Source of the DNA: Piper betle
Lineage: Eukaryota; Streptophyta; Magnoliopsida; Piperales; Piperaceae
NCBI GenBank assembly: GCA_033002965.1
Contig: JAURVB010008449.1
Coordinates: forward strand, 58,314-122,313
DNA: 64,000 nt
Direction: 5' to 3'
A program made the translations under genes and the position numbers. Positions within the stretch are counted from its first letter, which is position 1, and every line of letters begins with the position of its first letter. Below, in pieces: positions 13,585-26,439 of this stretch. The notes beneath the pieces are model-generated. The model did no database searches and was not told the origin of the DNA. It was given only the letters and a program-made list of their open reading frames with translations.

Positions 13585-14984
13585 ATGGATGCCCTTACAT
13601 GTGTTATCAGTGCACTCTCCCTGTCCAAGCATCACGAAAAGAGCTTGGCGACGATAACGTCGGCCGGAATTTGGTTACATTTCGGAAGGATATTTGGGGA
13701 GATTACTTCTTGAAAATTTCCCCCAATGAAGAGGTATTAATTATAAACTAGATTTTGATATATCTACAATATAATTAGAGAGATACCTGTTCTATGATAT
13801 TCTCCTGTGTGTCTATTTTCTAGCTGATCTTCTACTAATCATGTTGTTGGGTATGGGTGTGCTTTACTGATATGTAGAAATTGGATTCGTGGAGAGTTGG
13901 GGCAAAGGAGCTCAAAGAGAAAGTGTTTGACATGCTAAGCTGCGCAAAGGGAGCAGAGCTAGTGCATATTCACTGATGCTATTTGCAGGTATCACTACAC
14001 ATTTGAAACCTTTAATATATAAAAGCTTGTTAGCGCCTGTAAATAGGTATATACTTTTACTTAGTTATTGGATCTGATCTATGACTACTTTGGGGAGATT
14101 TGATGATCTTAATATTACTTTAAATTGATAGGTTGGATGTCGCGGCCATGGAAAATCTTCCAGAATACATGAAACCACTATATGAGGCCATTTTTTTAGT
14201 TTAAAGGAGTTCGACGAGGAACTGGCCCTGGAAGGAAATGAATATCGTGTAAATTACTTGAGAGAAGAGGTAAGATCTATATATTTATTTGGACATAATC
14301 AACATATATATATATGTAGATGCTATTTTTGTGCACTCAAGATGAAAAATTTGTGCAAAAAGTTATCTTCAAGAAACAAAGTGGCTACGCCAAAGATACA
14401 TCCCCACGCTAGAGCAATACTTGATTGTTTCTGAGATCGGCAGCACATACACAGTGATATATAATGGTTGCTTTGTTGGATGTGGAGAAATTGCCACAAA
14501 GGAGGTTTTTGAATGGTTCCAAGGTTTCCCTAAACTTCTCAAAGACTCGACAGGTATTGGCCGCATTGCAGATGATATCATGTCTTGCAAGGTAACATAT
14601 ATATTCATATACTTAATTATTTGAGCATATGTTATACTGTCCCCTTATATTTAATTGTTGTGAGTTAACATTTTGTAAAAATTATGCAGTTTGAGCAGTC
14701 TAGAGGGCATTGTGCATCAACAGTTGAGTGTTGCATGGAAGAACACCAATGCACTGGGAAGGTGACCTTGGAGAAATTAGATGTGGGTTTTAGGACGGGC
14801 ATGGAAGGACATGAACAAAGCTTGCACGAGGCCCACTCCTTTCCCTATGCAGGTCCTCAGGCCAATTGTTAATTTGGCAAGGATGGCAGAGATATCATAC
14901 CAGCATGAAGATGGGTACACTTTCGCTGGTGGAAAAACTAAGGAAAGGAGCAGTATGTTGTGCAAGGATCCCATTCCGGTTTGA
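13585..14984 (+). pseudogene. Terpene synthase pseudogene (sesquiterpene-synthase-like)
   Basis: Five exon-like blocks with GT-AG borders read as a plant terpene synthase. These enzymes ionise prenyl diphosphates to form volatile or defensive terpenes. The first block (to 13733) contains FRKDIWGDYFLKISPNEE, the N-terminal WGDyFL signature. 13878-13988 contains KLDSWRVGAKELKEKV. 14132-14269 contains ENLPEYMKPLYEA and LREE. About 14343-14591 carries GEIATKEVFEWF and RIADDIMSCK. 14690-14984 has RGHCASTVE, then PMQVLRPIVNLARMAE, DGYTFAGGKTKE and the stop. The exons that should hold the RxR and DDxxD metal-binding motifs are missing between 13988 and 14132. Frameshifts or stops interrupt every long block, and the NSE/DTE motif is not recognisable. 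It is a dead copy. The subfamily (TPS-a or TPS-b) is uncertain. Confidence 0.85.
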
Positions 14985-14989
14985 TGAGA

Positions 14990-16250
14990 GATGTTCAGGG
15001 GCTAAATAATCTCTTCCAAATTAGTTAACACATTAATATATCAAATATTCTTATCTAATTCTATAAAAATTAGGTACAATACCATTTTGAAGATCCTATA
15101 AATAGGATTTAAATTAGAGCAAGGCATGAGCTAAAAATTAAAATAAGTATTTACTAGTTAACATATATTTAAAAAGAAAAAGAAATAGCTAAAACACAAA
15201 CTAAGAGAAGATAGAATTAATAGAGATGGCCTATCAATACATGGACTTATATTGCCAAATGTAAAGTCTTGCATCATGCACCATGTTAAGGAGGGGCTTG
15301 TATTGTACACCAGTCAAGTTAAGGGCCCTCATGTCCATGTGAAGCATAAAGTTGGCCAAACCCACGTTAGTATTTGGAAGGATAGTCGACTCTTTTGTTC
15401 CCCACAGAGCCGCCATTGATGTAACCTGGTAGCGACCCATGTCTCAATTGTTGTGGGAGTGGCCATAAGCAATGGCCATCCCCATCTCATCTGCTTTTTC
15501 ATATTATCATAAGAAAATCAAACCCTCCTTCCCTTGTATTGGAAAGCAAGAGGGAAGGTATATAATAGGCACCAAATGTTCATCTCTCGTTCATGTAACA
15601 CAAAGTGTTGTCATCAAATTAAATACTACTGCAAATTAGCCAAGTAAGAAAAAAGTTTCGTATGTACATGTACCAGTTTAAACTTTCATATAGCTAGGCC
15701 CTCTAAAAATTACATTTCTCTTGAAAATACTATGGAACATGGCCATGATTAGATGGTGAGATCGGCCTTTTTAATATGCTCAAATTTTTGCTTAATTAAT
15801 CAGTCGTATGTTAGGACCTTATAATAAGCGGTCGATACTGAGCAAACCTCTTTTTCCCATATTAATCATGAATAATTAATCAAAATGGCAAAGAGGTTGA
15901 AAATTATTATATGCACACTACCGATAAACGAAACGAATGCATGCCAAAACTTAAAGAATTAGGTTCAATATATTTACATAATAATGAGAATGGTGTTTAC
16001 AATATGGTAAATTTATGAAATATTATTCAGGTGTCTCACCAAAATTAGGGAAAAAATGCTTATCTTACTGTTAAAATTGAAACTTTAACCATTGTTTTAT
16101 TAATAATTCGGTTAGCACAGCAATACCATTTTTTTTTTCCAAATAACACTTATAAATTACTGTCACTATATAGAATGTACAGTATTTGCATAATGAGCCG
16201 GGAAATGGGTAAGTCTTGAAAAGACAAAAATTAGTATCAGCTTTGTGCTG

Positions 16251-16293
<43 letters not shown>

Positions 16294-18385
16294 TGTCATA
16301 TCAGTTCAAGTTAATATGAACCCTTGACATACATGGAAGTGGAAACAAGATGCATTTCGCCTTTATCTTTTAGCAGTAGACAACCTCATTTCAGCCTAAA
16401 GAATAACATAATTAATCTCTGGAGTTATATGTGATGACAAGAGAAACAACCTCATTTCTCGTTTAATGAGAAAAGCAATACTCTAATTATGTCATCATAT
16501 ATAGAACACAAAAACACATCTGCTTACACAAGCCAAATACAAATAAAGTTTCAAAGTGTTAATAGATAATAGCATCCCTTCCACATATTTATGAAAAAGT
16601 TGTGATTAGAGTACTTCTTTTACAAAAGACAAACCCTGGACAAAAATCGAGATGAAACTTTCTTGACGTATCCGATCCAAGTACAGCAAAAAATATTCTC
16701 AAGAAATTCCATGCAAGTCACAGATTCTCCTGTTCTTAATTTGTGGTAGCATGTAAAAGGAGTCGTGGGAAAATGTACATGACATATATAGATTATCACC
16801 AGGGCATGCAAAGATTAATTTAACCTTCAGAAAATGCTTAATCTTCATTCCATTTGCTTTCACTTTACAGTGCCAATGGATGGCAGAAAGTAAAATAGAA
16901 AAAGATGGATGCCTACATTTTATATTCTAATTTCGGATAGAACAAATTAATTTTCCTTCACAATGATCAGAATTTTTTTTAATTCAAGAACAGCTAGCCA
17001 GGATTCAATTCAAATGAAACCATTAACTCGTTCCACCTGATTAATTAAGCCACAAATTACGAGGGAATGTAGAGGGATTCTCAGCAATGATTAACGACCT
17101 TAATTTGATTGTTAGATATTGTACTTAGAGTAATCAGAATCATTAAGAAATTAAACACTGAATTTCTTAAGTACTTAGAGTATGTTAGAACTAGAAATGT
17201 ACCCAAGTGTACCTAGTTTAGTTTGCTTTAGTATACTAAAATTACTATCATACATGACCGGCTAGATATTTAATTATCAAACAATTAGTGCAATCAAACT
17301 ATTAAACTGTTGCACTAATATAAATATAAATTATATCAAGCTGGTATATAAAGCAATTAATAAACCGTCTACACATAAAAATAACATTCAAACTTATAGT
17401 ATAGGGCTATACATCAGGCGATCAACCTTATTAATGTGATTGATATAATTAATCAAACTTTCTTGATTCATCACAAAATAAGAAATCAAGTCATTGCGTC
17501 ATATACTTGGAGAAAGCCCAATAATGTTTTTCCTTCTATATATCAAATCTAAGAATAATTTTTACAAGGGCAAACTGCTTTCGATCGAATTGTCGCGTAA
17601 TAGTAAATATGTTTTGGAAATTACATGCAAAAGTTAAAGACAAATTTTAGTGTTCACTGATGCATGAAAACCCTTATTCGATGCTGTCTCAAGGTAAACG
17701 CTCCAATATAATTTCTCCAAGTGGGAGTTGCAGAATTAGATACGTAGAATTACAATGATAAAGAACATGGCAATTAAAACAAAACTGTAGTACATTGTAT
17801 GTCGAGATTCAACAACTGGGTACGATGATTAAAATTTAATACAAAAACTTAATTATTTTCATTTAATTTTTTTAGCTATTAATAGTTATAATTAATAAAT
17901 AATTAATATTACAAATATATATAATAATTCAAACACAATTCCTTCGAGAGAAAAACAAATTGACAAAAAGGACAAATAATAGGAGCTACTATATATCGTA
18001 CGAAACTAAATAATAAAAAAAAAACCTGCAAAGAGGAAATAATTACCAGCTTCGATCCTACCAACATCATTTTTTCCTCAAACAATTTCAACTAGTACCT
18101 GTTCTTTACATGTTTATGCAGAAAAGCTACAAAGAATTTCTTGTAAATTCACCATGATATCTCAAAACTAAGATGAAAACATCAACATGAAAGTATGTCC
18201 AACACTGGGTGCAAGATCACAAACACACAACAAATCAATTAACATACACAGTGCCCACTTCTCTTCAAAGAATAAAGAAAATTCACAACCCATTGATCAA
18301 TACCCATATACCAAAAAAACTGTTATGAATCCACATACCTTTCCAGTAAATTCATGGCAAGAGCAAAAAAAAAATTAATAGAGAT
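14990..18385. other. Intergenic DNA, including likely downstream part of MIR393 transcript
   Basis: No protein-coding gene is recognised. A short minus-strand open frame at 15234-15440 has ordinary amino-acid composition but no family I know. A TA microsatellite lies at 16256-16292. The right-hand few hundred bases (about 18000-18385) lie downstream of the MIR393 hairpin in its direction of transcription and may be part of the primary transcript. No polyadenylation site can be fixed. Confidence 0.5.
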
Positions 18386-18394
18386 GGCAGAAGG

Positions 18395-18500
18395 AAGGAA
18401 AATTCCTAAGGGATGGCATGATCCAATGGAGAATAATTTGAGGCCACAGAATTCACTTGGATCAATGCGATCCCTTTGGAATTCTCCGTCCTCCACCATT
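18395..18500 (-). ncRNA. MIR393: MIR393 precursor hairpin (auxin-receptor-targeting microRNA)
   Basis: The minus strand of 18459-18480 is the 22-nt miR393, starting TCCAAAGGGATCG and ending TTGATCC. The opposite arm at 18402-18422 is a miR393*-like strand starting ATCATGCCATCCC. The arms pair almost completely, with an A/A and a C/C mismatch and one bulged T, and leave about 36 nt of loop. This is the expected plant precursor shape. In plants miR393 directs cleavage of TIR1/AFB auxin-receptor F-box mRNAs, and its 22-nt form can trigger secondary siRNAs from them. The family identity rests on recognising the conserved mature sequence. The star strand carries a C at the position opposite the mature C mismatch. 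Open frames of 60-160 codons overlapping both strands are meaningless. Confidence 0.94.
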
Positions 18501-18650
18501 ACGGTACCGACGAGCAGTGGTCGACAGTCCGGACGGCGACGTGGGTTCGGAGGCGACGGCCACGACGGCCGGCCGGCCGGCAAGAGAGGTGGTGAGCACA
18601 GTGAATGGTTGGTGGCGTGGCCTTGCGAGTGTGTTGGAGCCTGGAGGCAT

Positions 18651-18661
18651 GTCTTTTATAG
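18651..18661 (-). promoter_or_regulatory. TATA box of the MIR393 gene
   Basis: On the minus strand the sequence reads CTATAAAAGAC, with the TATAAAA core at 18654-18660. It lies about 170 bases upstream of the mature miR393, so transcription would start near 18622-18630, giving a short CA-rich leader before the hairpin. A CACGTG-type G-box core lies further upstream at about 18741-18746. The placement fits a RNA polymerase II microRNA promoter. Confidence 0.7.
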
Positions 18662-18849
18662 AAGTTGGTGGAGGGAGAAAGATAACGGCAGGCTGTTTGC
18701 CGTTTGTCTGTTGCCGTTATTTATGACGGACGCAGTTACACACGTGACTTTCGTGCGTGGGGCAGTCGGTTACAAATCGGCTGCTTTTACAGTTCAAATT
18801 ACTAATCTACCCTTTGACCCTATTTCAAATTACTACTACTAAAAGTTCG

Positions 18850-21800
18850 GGTCATGACTTAATAACACCACTAAAGTGTTAGAAATCGTCTAAATCGATG
18901 TAAATATCATTTTAACAAATACCTCAACGAAGAGATTATTAACACGAAACAATAATAATTTGTTCAGGGAATAAATGAATCTGAGTTGGCATCTCAAATC
19001 CCTTGTTCACATGAAATGTATGTCAGGTTTGTTATTTAATTATAATATTTTATTCTGATATTAATGTATATTTTTTTACACAAACAATGATTAATTTTGA
19101 AAAGATTAAAACTATTATTTATCACAATCAATATTCTGTAGTAGTCTGCTTCTTTTCTATATTTGTTTCTAATTTGTATTTAAAAAGGACCCTTCTTAGA
19201 ATTAGCATGTGTTTTGTTCTAGTTAAAGTTGATCTCATGTTTTTAATAGCATTGTGTTTACTTTCACATTATGATATTTGTGGGTCAGTAAAATATTTGG
19301 GTAGCATGGTCCTGATTGCAAAAATTAAACATTCTTCTATCAGCTTGTTTTCCTTGATGATGCCTATGTTTGTATCAATTATGTATATTTCTAAAGGCTT
19401 TCTTTTACAGTTTTGTGAAGTGTTCTCTTGATATCATTAATTAGGTTAATAAGTGTTAGATACAAAAAGAAAATCATTAAAAGGTCCAAAATACCCTCAA
19501 GTCAACTGACTTTGTGGCCCTTTGGGAGTAAAGTTTGGTTGAAACTCAAATTATAATTATCTTTTAAGAAAATGGATGGTTCAATAATAGTTTACAAACA
19601 AAAGAGTTGCACTCTTTTCGTCACATTATGTATTACAAAGAATTTATTCCAAGCGGACTTGAAGTCATTTATGCTATTTTTAATTTAATTAGATAAAAAA
19701 TTATATAAAATTAGAATGTATTTCACTTTTTTAACAATTAAAATTAATAAATATATTGAAATCGCTAAATATATGATTTACAATACTCTAAATTATTGAT
19801 ATAACTAAATTAAAAGAAAAATTGTTTTATAAACCTTTATTACAAATCCATTTGAGGCGTCGATTGTCAAATCAGTAATCACTTGTGAAGTTTGACTCGC
19901 GGAACCATCAAGTAAACTCCACTTGGAAGTATTAATTTGGAGCCAAAACAGACGTTTTAAAATTATGGGTTCAACTGGTACCCATAAAAAAAAGGTTTTT
20001 TAAAAAACATTGTACCTCTGGTTGGAAGGGCTGCCCCAGGCTACATAGTTAAATAATCTAACACCTTTGGCAGCCATGTGATATTGTCCGGTCATTTCTA
20101 GGTTAGATTTGACTCTGGCAGATCTCTTGGTTGGCTAATATTTGCGGGGTCTTTTTAAAAAAATATAAATTAATATTTTTGTATTTTAGTTGAATCACAA
20201 ATTAAAGATATTTAGAAAAAAATTTGACTCCTCCCCAAGGGATGCTGAAGATCAACGGTGAGGACGCTCTTAAACACCTGTTCATATTTTTAATATTAGT
20301 CATATGTAATTTGTCAATTTTAAGTTAAACAAGAAATGATTTATATAGGTAATTAATTATCAGTTATAATTAAGTAATAATAATCAAGTCTAAGCTGTTT
20401 TGGTTTCTATGAACCAAAGGTTGGATTATACTCTAGTGAACAGGAGACTTTGAGTCAATGGGAGTTTTGGAATGGTGAGAAATTATTTTCATATATGATT
20501 GCTAAGTCCATATACACATGAAAAAATGTAAAGCAAAACCTGCTTGACATTGATTCCCTAGGGAACATCTGTCTGGAATTGCTCCCTCCTTTAAAGCCCC
20601 TTATAAAGAGTGGTCCCTCACACTGTGCCCTTTCCCTAACGCAATAGCTAGGGCTCCAAAAAAATTAAAATTAAAAATAATAAAAATAAAAATTAGGGTC
20701 CCAACATGTTTATTTCCCTTGTTTTTCAAATATTTTAATTCATTCACATTTAATACATCAAAATGAATCATGATAATTAAATTCATTATTATAAATATGC
20801 ATCATATATATATTCATTAGATTGTACAGATTAGTGATTACAGAAATTGCATTGTTTTTTAAGCTATTTTTATGAAAGAAATAACTTACAATTGAATATT
20901 CAACATGGGATTTGCTAATTTGGAGCTGAAAGCATTTTCATCATAATATTTTTTTCATTTTCTGTTTGATAAAAATGAATGGATATAAGCATCCCATGAG
21001 AAATATTCAATATTAAAAGTATATATAGGCACTTTGCGTTAGATACCTAAATTATTTGTGTCAAAAGGGTGCCTCACAGATAATGTTAATTATCGCATAA
21101 ATAACTTGATATTATCATAATCGATGTTAATTAACTTTACATATTAAGGTATTTGTCACTAACTACTATAATTAGTTTTGCATGTCTCAATTACTTGTGT
21201 CAAGGGATAAGTACTCCCACTCGAAATTATACTATATTCTATTTATATAATAATTAGTCGGCATCAAATTTGTTGAAAACCCAAAATATGGTCCATCCTA
21301 TTTAATAATTGATATGTACATTGATGGGGCTGTGAAAAGGATTCAACAGCCTTTGGAACACGAAAAGATCAGACTGTTTAGGAAGAGAACAAATATGCAC
21401 ATCCCTATCTTTCAGATTGTTATAGCTCATACATACACAGATGAGTCCCTGCCAAAATCACATGAACAAATAGAAACCACTTTAGTTCTGCTAAAATGGG
21501 TATATAAGAACCTTATGGTGAATTAATTTCATCTACCAATATAACTAATTGGGTCTTCATTTTTGTGGTTTATCTTTTGATGGACAAGAAGATATATAAT
21601 TGTTGATTCTGATGAAAAAGATAGGAGGGTGTAGAATGGTGAGAAAGAAGAGGAATAGTTCATATGCAGGTCCACAAGGTCGGTAAAAGGAGCAATCAAA
21701 CAGCTAAGCTTGTTAGGAAGACAAAGAGCACTTGCTCTATACCGGAAAATGACACCAATACAAATACATATATCTTTCATTTTTAGACATCTGTATACAC

Positions 21801-24050
21801 TTTTCGTCCATACCGATATGAATCCGGCAAAATAATGACTGGAAAGAGAACACAACTCCAGAACTACAGTTCTTATTCATTGAACATGACATTTTAGTGC
21901 AAGTTATGTATATCAACGTATATCTCATGTATCTCTCTCAAATCTTCTAAAAAGAATCATCACTCACTTGCTCCATGTATATATGGTCCATGGCTGTCAA
22001 GAAATTAAAGGCATGGCTCCACCATCATGTATTCATCTGCTGTTTGTTGATTGGCTGGTTGTGATTCTACCACATTCTCAGAAGTGAAGTAAAGGGTCTG
22101 GTACCTGATCATGAAGATGAGTGAATGAAAACAGATCTACGTACAGGATGACAGTTCCATCTGGCTTCCACCATGCATTACATGAAAAGTTTTGCCATGG
22201 ACAGGCAAATTTTTGAGGTTGGATCTTCCACTACAAAAGAAACCAGCTGGTTTAGGGAAAAATATATTTGACACTCATGTGAAGGAAATTTTTGAGGTTG
22301 AAGTTTGTAATGATAAAATCGAACTCGTCGGTGATAATTTAATTTTTCGTAACTGAAACCCTATTTTCTTCTAATGTATTTTAAGAATTAGATAATGACG
22401 CCTAATTTCTACTAATAGTGACTGAATCTTCATATACAACACATACAGGTATTTCCACGACTTAATTAGCTCTCTAGCTCAGGCATTTCCCTTGGCAGAA
22501 AAAAATATTTGCTCTTATATATTGAGCTACAATAAATAATTACCAATGTGCATGAATATAAGAAGAGAATAACAAATAGCTAGAAGATGAATGATCTTTA
22601 CTATTTATCATTATACACAAAAATGGAAAACACACCGATGTCTGGGAGTAATTGACTGTAGGCCACCGGTGCTTTGGAGTGGAAGTTGAGTGGTGCCCAT
22701 ATTCCTCCATTGCAGGAAACACTAACTCAGACAAGGGAAAGACCACAAAAGCTCCGCACTCAAATGGTCCCCTTGAAAACCCAAAAGAAGACTGGCACAC
22801 ACTCTTTCTATACATCCTCCTAGAAGATAATCAACACTCACATGATCAAGTGATATATCATGTTGAAATAGCAGAAAGAAGAAGATGGCAATCACCACCA
22901 TGATCATATATATACAACACTTGGAAAAGCTCTAGCCATGGCTGATCATGCCCATTCCCTCGAATCTCTGGAAGATGCTCTTTGGCCCTGCTGTCTATCT
23001 GATACAACACACTTACGTCCCCACCCTTGGCCTATCTTTTTTTCTGCATTTCAGAAGTGCACTTGAAAGTGGAGAACTCTTGACTTGGCACTTTCTTATG
23101 ATATTCAAGCTTTGCAAGTTTTGTCAACCGTGCAGGAGTTTGTGTTGTCACTAACAATGATCTGAGGGGAGAAAAAGAAGCTGGGTACATGCTAAATAGT
23201 GTACTGTGCATCTTTATTTGCAAATTTAGTGGTTGTGGAGCTTAGGAGAGGATCGAATTTTGAGGCCTGCATTCCATAGTGACCATGTTTCTTAAGACCA
23301 GGAAACATGTGCAGTGTGCTATTTGCCACTCACTGCTTTCGACGAATTATATGGTATAGTAATGGGCCAATCAAGTCCCATTGGACAAATCATTTTCTGC
23401 GGCAACAAAGTTGGAGAAAGACAATTGGAAGTAACAGCTCAAAAAATACCTTTCTTTAATAAAAAGGCAGCATTACTAGAGCCTGTCTTGTTGCCATCTT
23501 GGCTAGACGATAATGAATAGCATGTAGTATAGATGTTTATTTTGTTGGAGTTTTTTTAATATATATATATATATACACACACATTATTTAATGGAATGTT
23601 TACTAGGTTTAAAAGTGGTGAAGCTAGCTTGTGTATTTTCCCTTGCAAAAAATGTTGGGTGTGCCCTTTGGAGCGTGCCAATGGTAGTGCCTCAAATGGC
23701 ATGAATGGCACAAACGGAGCACACCACTTGTCGCTTGCATTTTAAAGTATTTATTAAAATCTTTCTTATCAAAACATAAATCAAACAAGTTAAGAATACC
23801 TTTTTTCTCCAAAAATAGAAGAAAATATTTATGTTATTTTAAATACAAACGATCCCTCAAAACGCCCCATCAAACCTCTAGAAGACGGAAAATTTTCCAA
23901 CTACATTTCTTTAAAACATAAATATCTCATCAAGAGTTTTAAAGGGCACATAGTTCTAACAAAAATTATAATCACATTAAAAAAATAAAAAAAATTCATT
24001 TTTAGAAAAAAAAATGTTATATTCTATTCCATCAAGTTGGTCTTATTTGT
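18850..24050. other. Intergenic DNA, no gene recognised
   Basis: Roughly 5 kb without a supportable gene. The longest open frame (19087-19431, plus strand) encodes a hydrophobic AT-driven product with no recognisable family. GC-richer repeat debris lies at about 20020-20270. 21300-21530 and 22480-23160 contain moderately complex sequence with several short open frames on both strands, which could be untranslated RNA or old coding remnants, but I see no domain. No tRNA-like or snoRNA-like gene was recognised. Confidence 0.45.
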
Positions 24051-24056
24051 CACCAT

Positions 24057-24187
24057 AGCCCAAACGCCGCCTTTCAAAATAATCATCAATCACCGCGAAG
24101 CCCATTATCGTTCATAGGAGTGGATGAGGCCCATTTATTTATCATAAGGCCCATCAACGACAAATTTGGTTCCTCAAATTAGGGTTT
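24057..24187 (+). promoter_or_regulatory. Site-II-like elements plus telo-box upstream of small basic protein gene
   Basis: Four copies of the GGCCCA/AGCCCA core (reverse of TGGGCC/TGGGCT) lie at 24057-24062, 24099-24104, 24128-24133 and 24148-24153. A telo-box, TTAGGGTTT, lies at 24179-24187, 43 bases before the start codon. Site II motifs (TCP-factor sites) followed by a telo-box are the classical promoter pair of plant ribosomal-protein and ribosome-biogenesis genes and drive expression in dividing cells. The combination supports a nucleolar or growth-linked role for the gene that follows. Confidence 0.75.
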
Positions 24188-24230
24188 TGGAGGTGGTGGC
24201 GGCGAGGCCTCGGTCGGAGCTTGGAAGAAG

Positions 24231-25137
24231 ATGTCGAAGAAGAACAACCTGGCCAGGAGGAAGCGGCAGCACGAATTCGACCTCCAAAGTCGCCGTTTTT
24301 ATCTTCGAAAGCTGCAATTTTTCCGGCCAATTTTGGTTCGAATCGCGTCTAATTTGTTTCAATTTATCCTGATACAATTTTTTTGGCTTGGGTTGATTGT
24401 GCAGGGGAGAATGCGGCGAAGGACAAGGCGACCAAGAAGCTCCAAGCGAACAAGACTAGGATGAAGGTAAGTGAGCAAAACTGTTCTTTTTTTTCCACAG
24501 AATTTAGTCTATTGAATTGGGATGAAGGAGCATTTATGCTTTCAGCATTTGGCTTGGAACAGAAAATTTTGTATGAAATCTGAAGATAATTTTGTCACAT
24601 TCATTTCCTTCACGATTATAGCGTTTTTGTCATTTTGCAACTTTTTGAGTAGTTTTATTTGAGCCTGTAAAAAAATAAAAGAAGAAGAAATGAGATTAGC
24701 GTCTCTTTTTCATTTTGTAATGTCATAGTTTAGCAATTTTTAGCTAAACTCCCGTCTTTTTTATTCCGTTTTTGTTAGTGAGTATATTTCTCCAATGAAA
24801 AGGCTTAAAATTTAATGACTTGTTTTTTAGGCAAAGTTTTTAATGACTTATATGAGGGTGAACATCCGGCAAATTAATATTTCTTTGGACTACTGCCTGT
24901 GGCTTGATGAATTTGTAGATGGTTTAACCACTCAATTCCTAGGAACCGTTTAATAATCATTTAAACAAATCTATATTTGGAATCTTCAATTTCTGTGTTG
25001 TTCAGATTGACAGTGGGGATAAGAAGAAGAAGAAGAAGGGCAGCGCTGGGTTTCAAGTTGGGAAGAGAAAGGTGAAGACAAAATTGTCTGCCTTGGCAAA
25101 AGCCAAATTAGCACAAGCAATGGAGGTTGACAAGTAA
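24231..25137 (+). CDS. Small conserved Lys-rich basic protein, 83 aa, three exons
   Basis: Exons 24231-24288, 24405-24466 and 25006-25137 join in frame (58+62+132 nt) through GT-AG introns into an 83-residue protein. It opens MSKKNNLARRKRQHEFDLQ, continues with a charged helix-like middle (KKLQANKTRMK), a run of six lysines, then GFQVGKRKVKTKLS and an Ala/Lys-rich end closing EVDK. It has no signal peptide or membrane segment. The pattern matches a short plant protein of unknown function that I recognise as conserved but cannot name. Its basic clusters look like nuclear or nucleolar targeting signals. The ATG at 24231 is the first after the telo-box leader. The downstream exon conserves both length and phase, so the gene looks functional. 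The site-II/telo-box promoter suggests co-regulation with ribosome biogenesis; this role is inferred. Confidence 0.88.
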
Positions 25138-25139
25138 GG

Positions 25140-25985
25140 TGTTATCATCTGGTTCAGTGGAAATTCCATTAGTAGTGGTGTCATGTGGTTGCCAACATAT
25201 ATTACTTATTCTTGATGCGGGCACAATCAACAAAATGGATTTTTTTACAACGAAGTAGGACAGGGGATGATCATAATGAGCTTTTATGTTGATTTATATC
25301 AATGCATGAGGATGCTCACACTTTTGAGTTGAAGTCATACTAGTTATTTAACAGTTTCAATGGTTGAAATGTTGTCACACACACAAAAGCCAAAGAAAGA
25401 TGTAATTCTTTCATCATTGAATCGACCTAGATTGTATTTTGCAATGGAGGCGGTATTGAAACTTTTTATAGTTTTTTTTATGTACCCGAGCATTAGAACT
25501 TCATTAGTTTTGATCTACTTCTATAAAACTTTTGAAAAAGCATAGTTTGCGTATACATGATATTGGATGTGGGTATTGTGAAGAGACTTACTCGTGTTAC
25601 AGAGCTTCTATAATTTAAGCAAATATAATGTTCTTAATTATATAAAGGCCATCTTTGGTACCATGGGGGAGCTGCTGGATAGTAATTGAGAGTTGAAGCA
25701 GGCCCTCTCAACAGAGTGCAGATCATTTCTGTAGGTGGCCGAGAAGAAAAACAGGCACCGATATCGGTAATATAGATTTTGAAAAGCTGGTTGAAGGTGC
25801 ACATTTCAGGCGATGATGTTCTTGCCTTCTCCACCCCGACCAGCGGATGTGGCTGGGTAATATCGGTTTTCCTCAACAGCGACCGCTAGATCCATATGGC
25901 CCATTTCATGCAATCCAGATCCATACCTTTAGCAAGAAAAAACAGTATTAGCTTTGAAAAAAAGAAAAAGAAAGAGTATTACCTC
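25140..25985. other. 3' flank of small basic protein gene and spacer
   Basis: The first few hundred bases after the stop are probably 3' UTR, but no clear end can be set. 25620-25900 is a more complex stretch with short minus-strand open frames that have no recognisable family. Nothing else is seen before the nested transposon. Confidence 0.5.
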
Positions 25986-26439
25986 TAGGGTTGCTAATTG
26001 AGCGAGTTAGCTCGTGAGCATTTAGCGTTCGGTTTAGTATGACTCGACTCAAAATTAGATATTTAAATGCCCGAGTTTGAATTCGACTCGAACTCAAATC
26101 TTATAAGCTGAACTTGAACAAGGTTGTATTCGATTCAACTTGATTTGACTCGGTTATAACTCAAATTTGACTCATAGATCGATTTAAACTCGACTCAATA
26201 AAATAATATAATAATATAATTTTTATATTATATTATATTATATTATATTATGTTATATTATATTATATTTATTTATTTATATATGTATACATATAATATA
26301 AGAGGAGAAGATTGCTGTATTAGAGTACAGCTAAGTTAGCTGTGATAGAAGTTATTTACAACCCTTAGATGATGATCCGACGGTTGAAATTCAATCCCAC
26401 AAAAAAACACTGTTTCTCCTCCCCACCCTCCCTTTCTCC

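Noticed and set aside
15234..15440. 68-codon minus-strand frame with ordinary composition
   Set aside because: I could not match it to a family or find adjoining exons. It is noted only within the intergenic entry.
18323..18842. Overlapping open frames of 86-162 codons on both strands at the MIR393 locus
   Set aside because: They overlap the microRNA hairpin and its promoter, match no protein family, and are explained by the GC-rich leader and the hairpin sequence.
19087..19431. 114-codon hydrophobic open frame
   Set aside because: AT-rich composition yields Ile/Leu/Phe-rich frames by chance. No family, promoter or splice context supports it.
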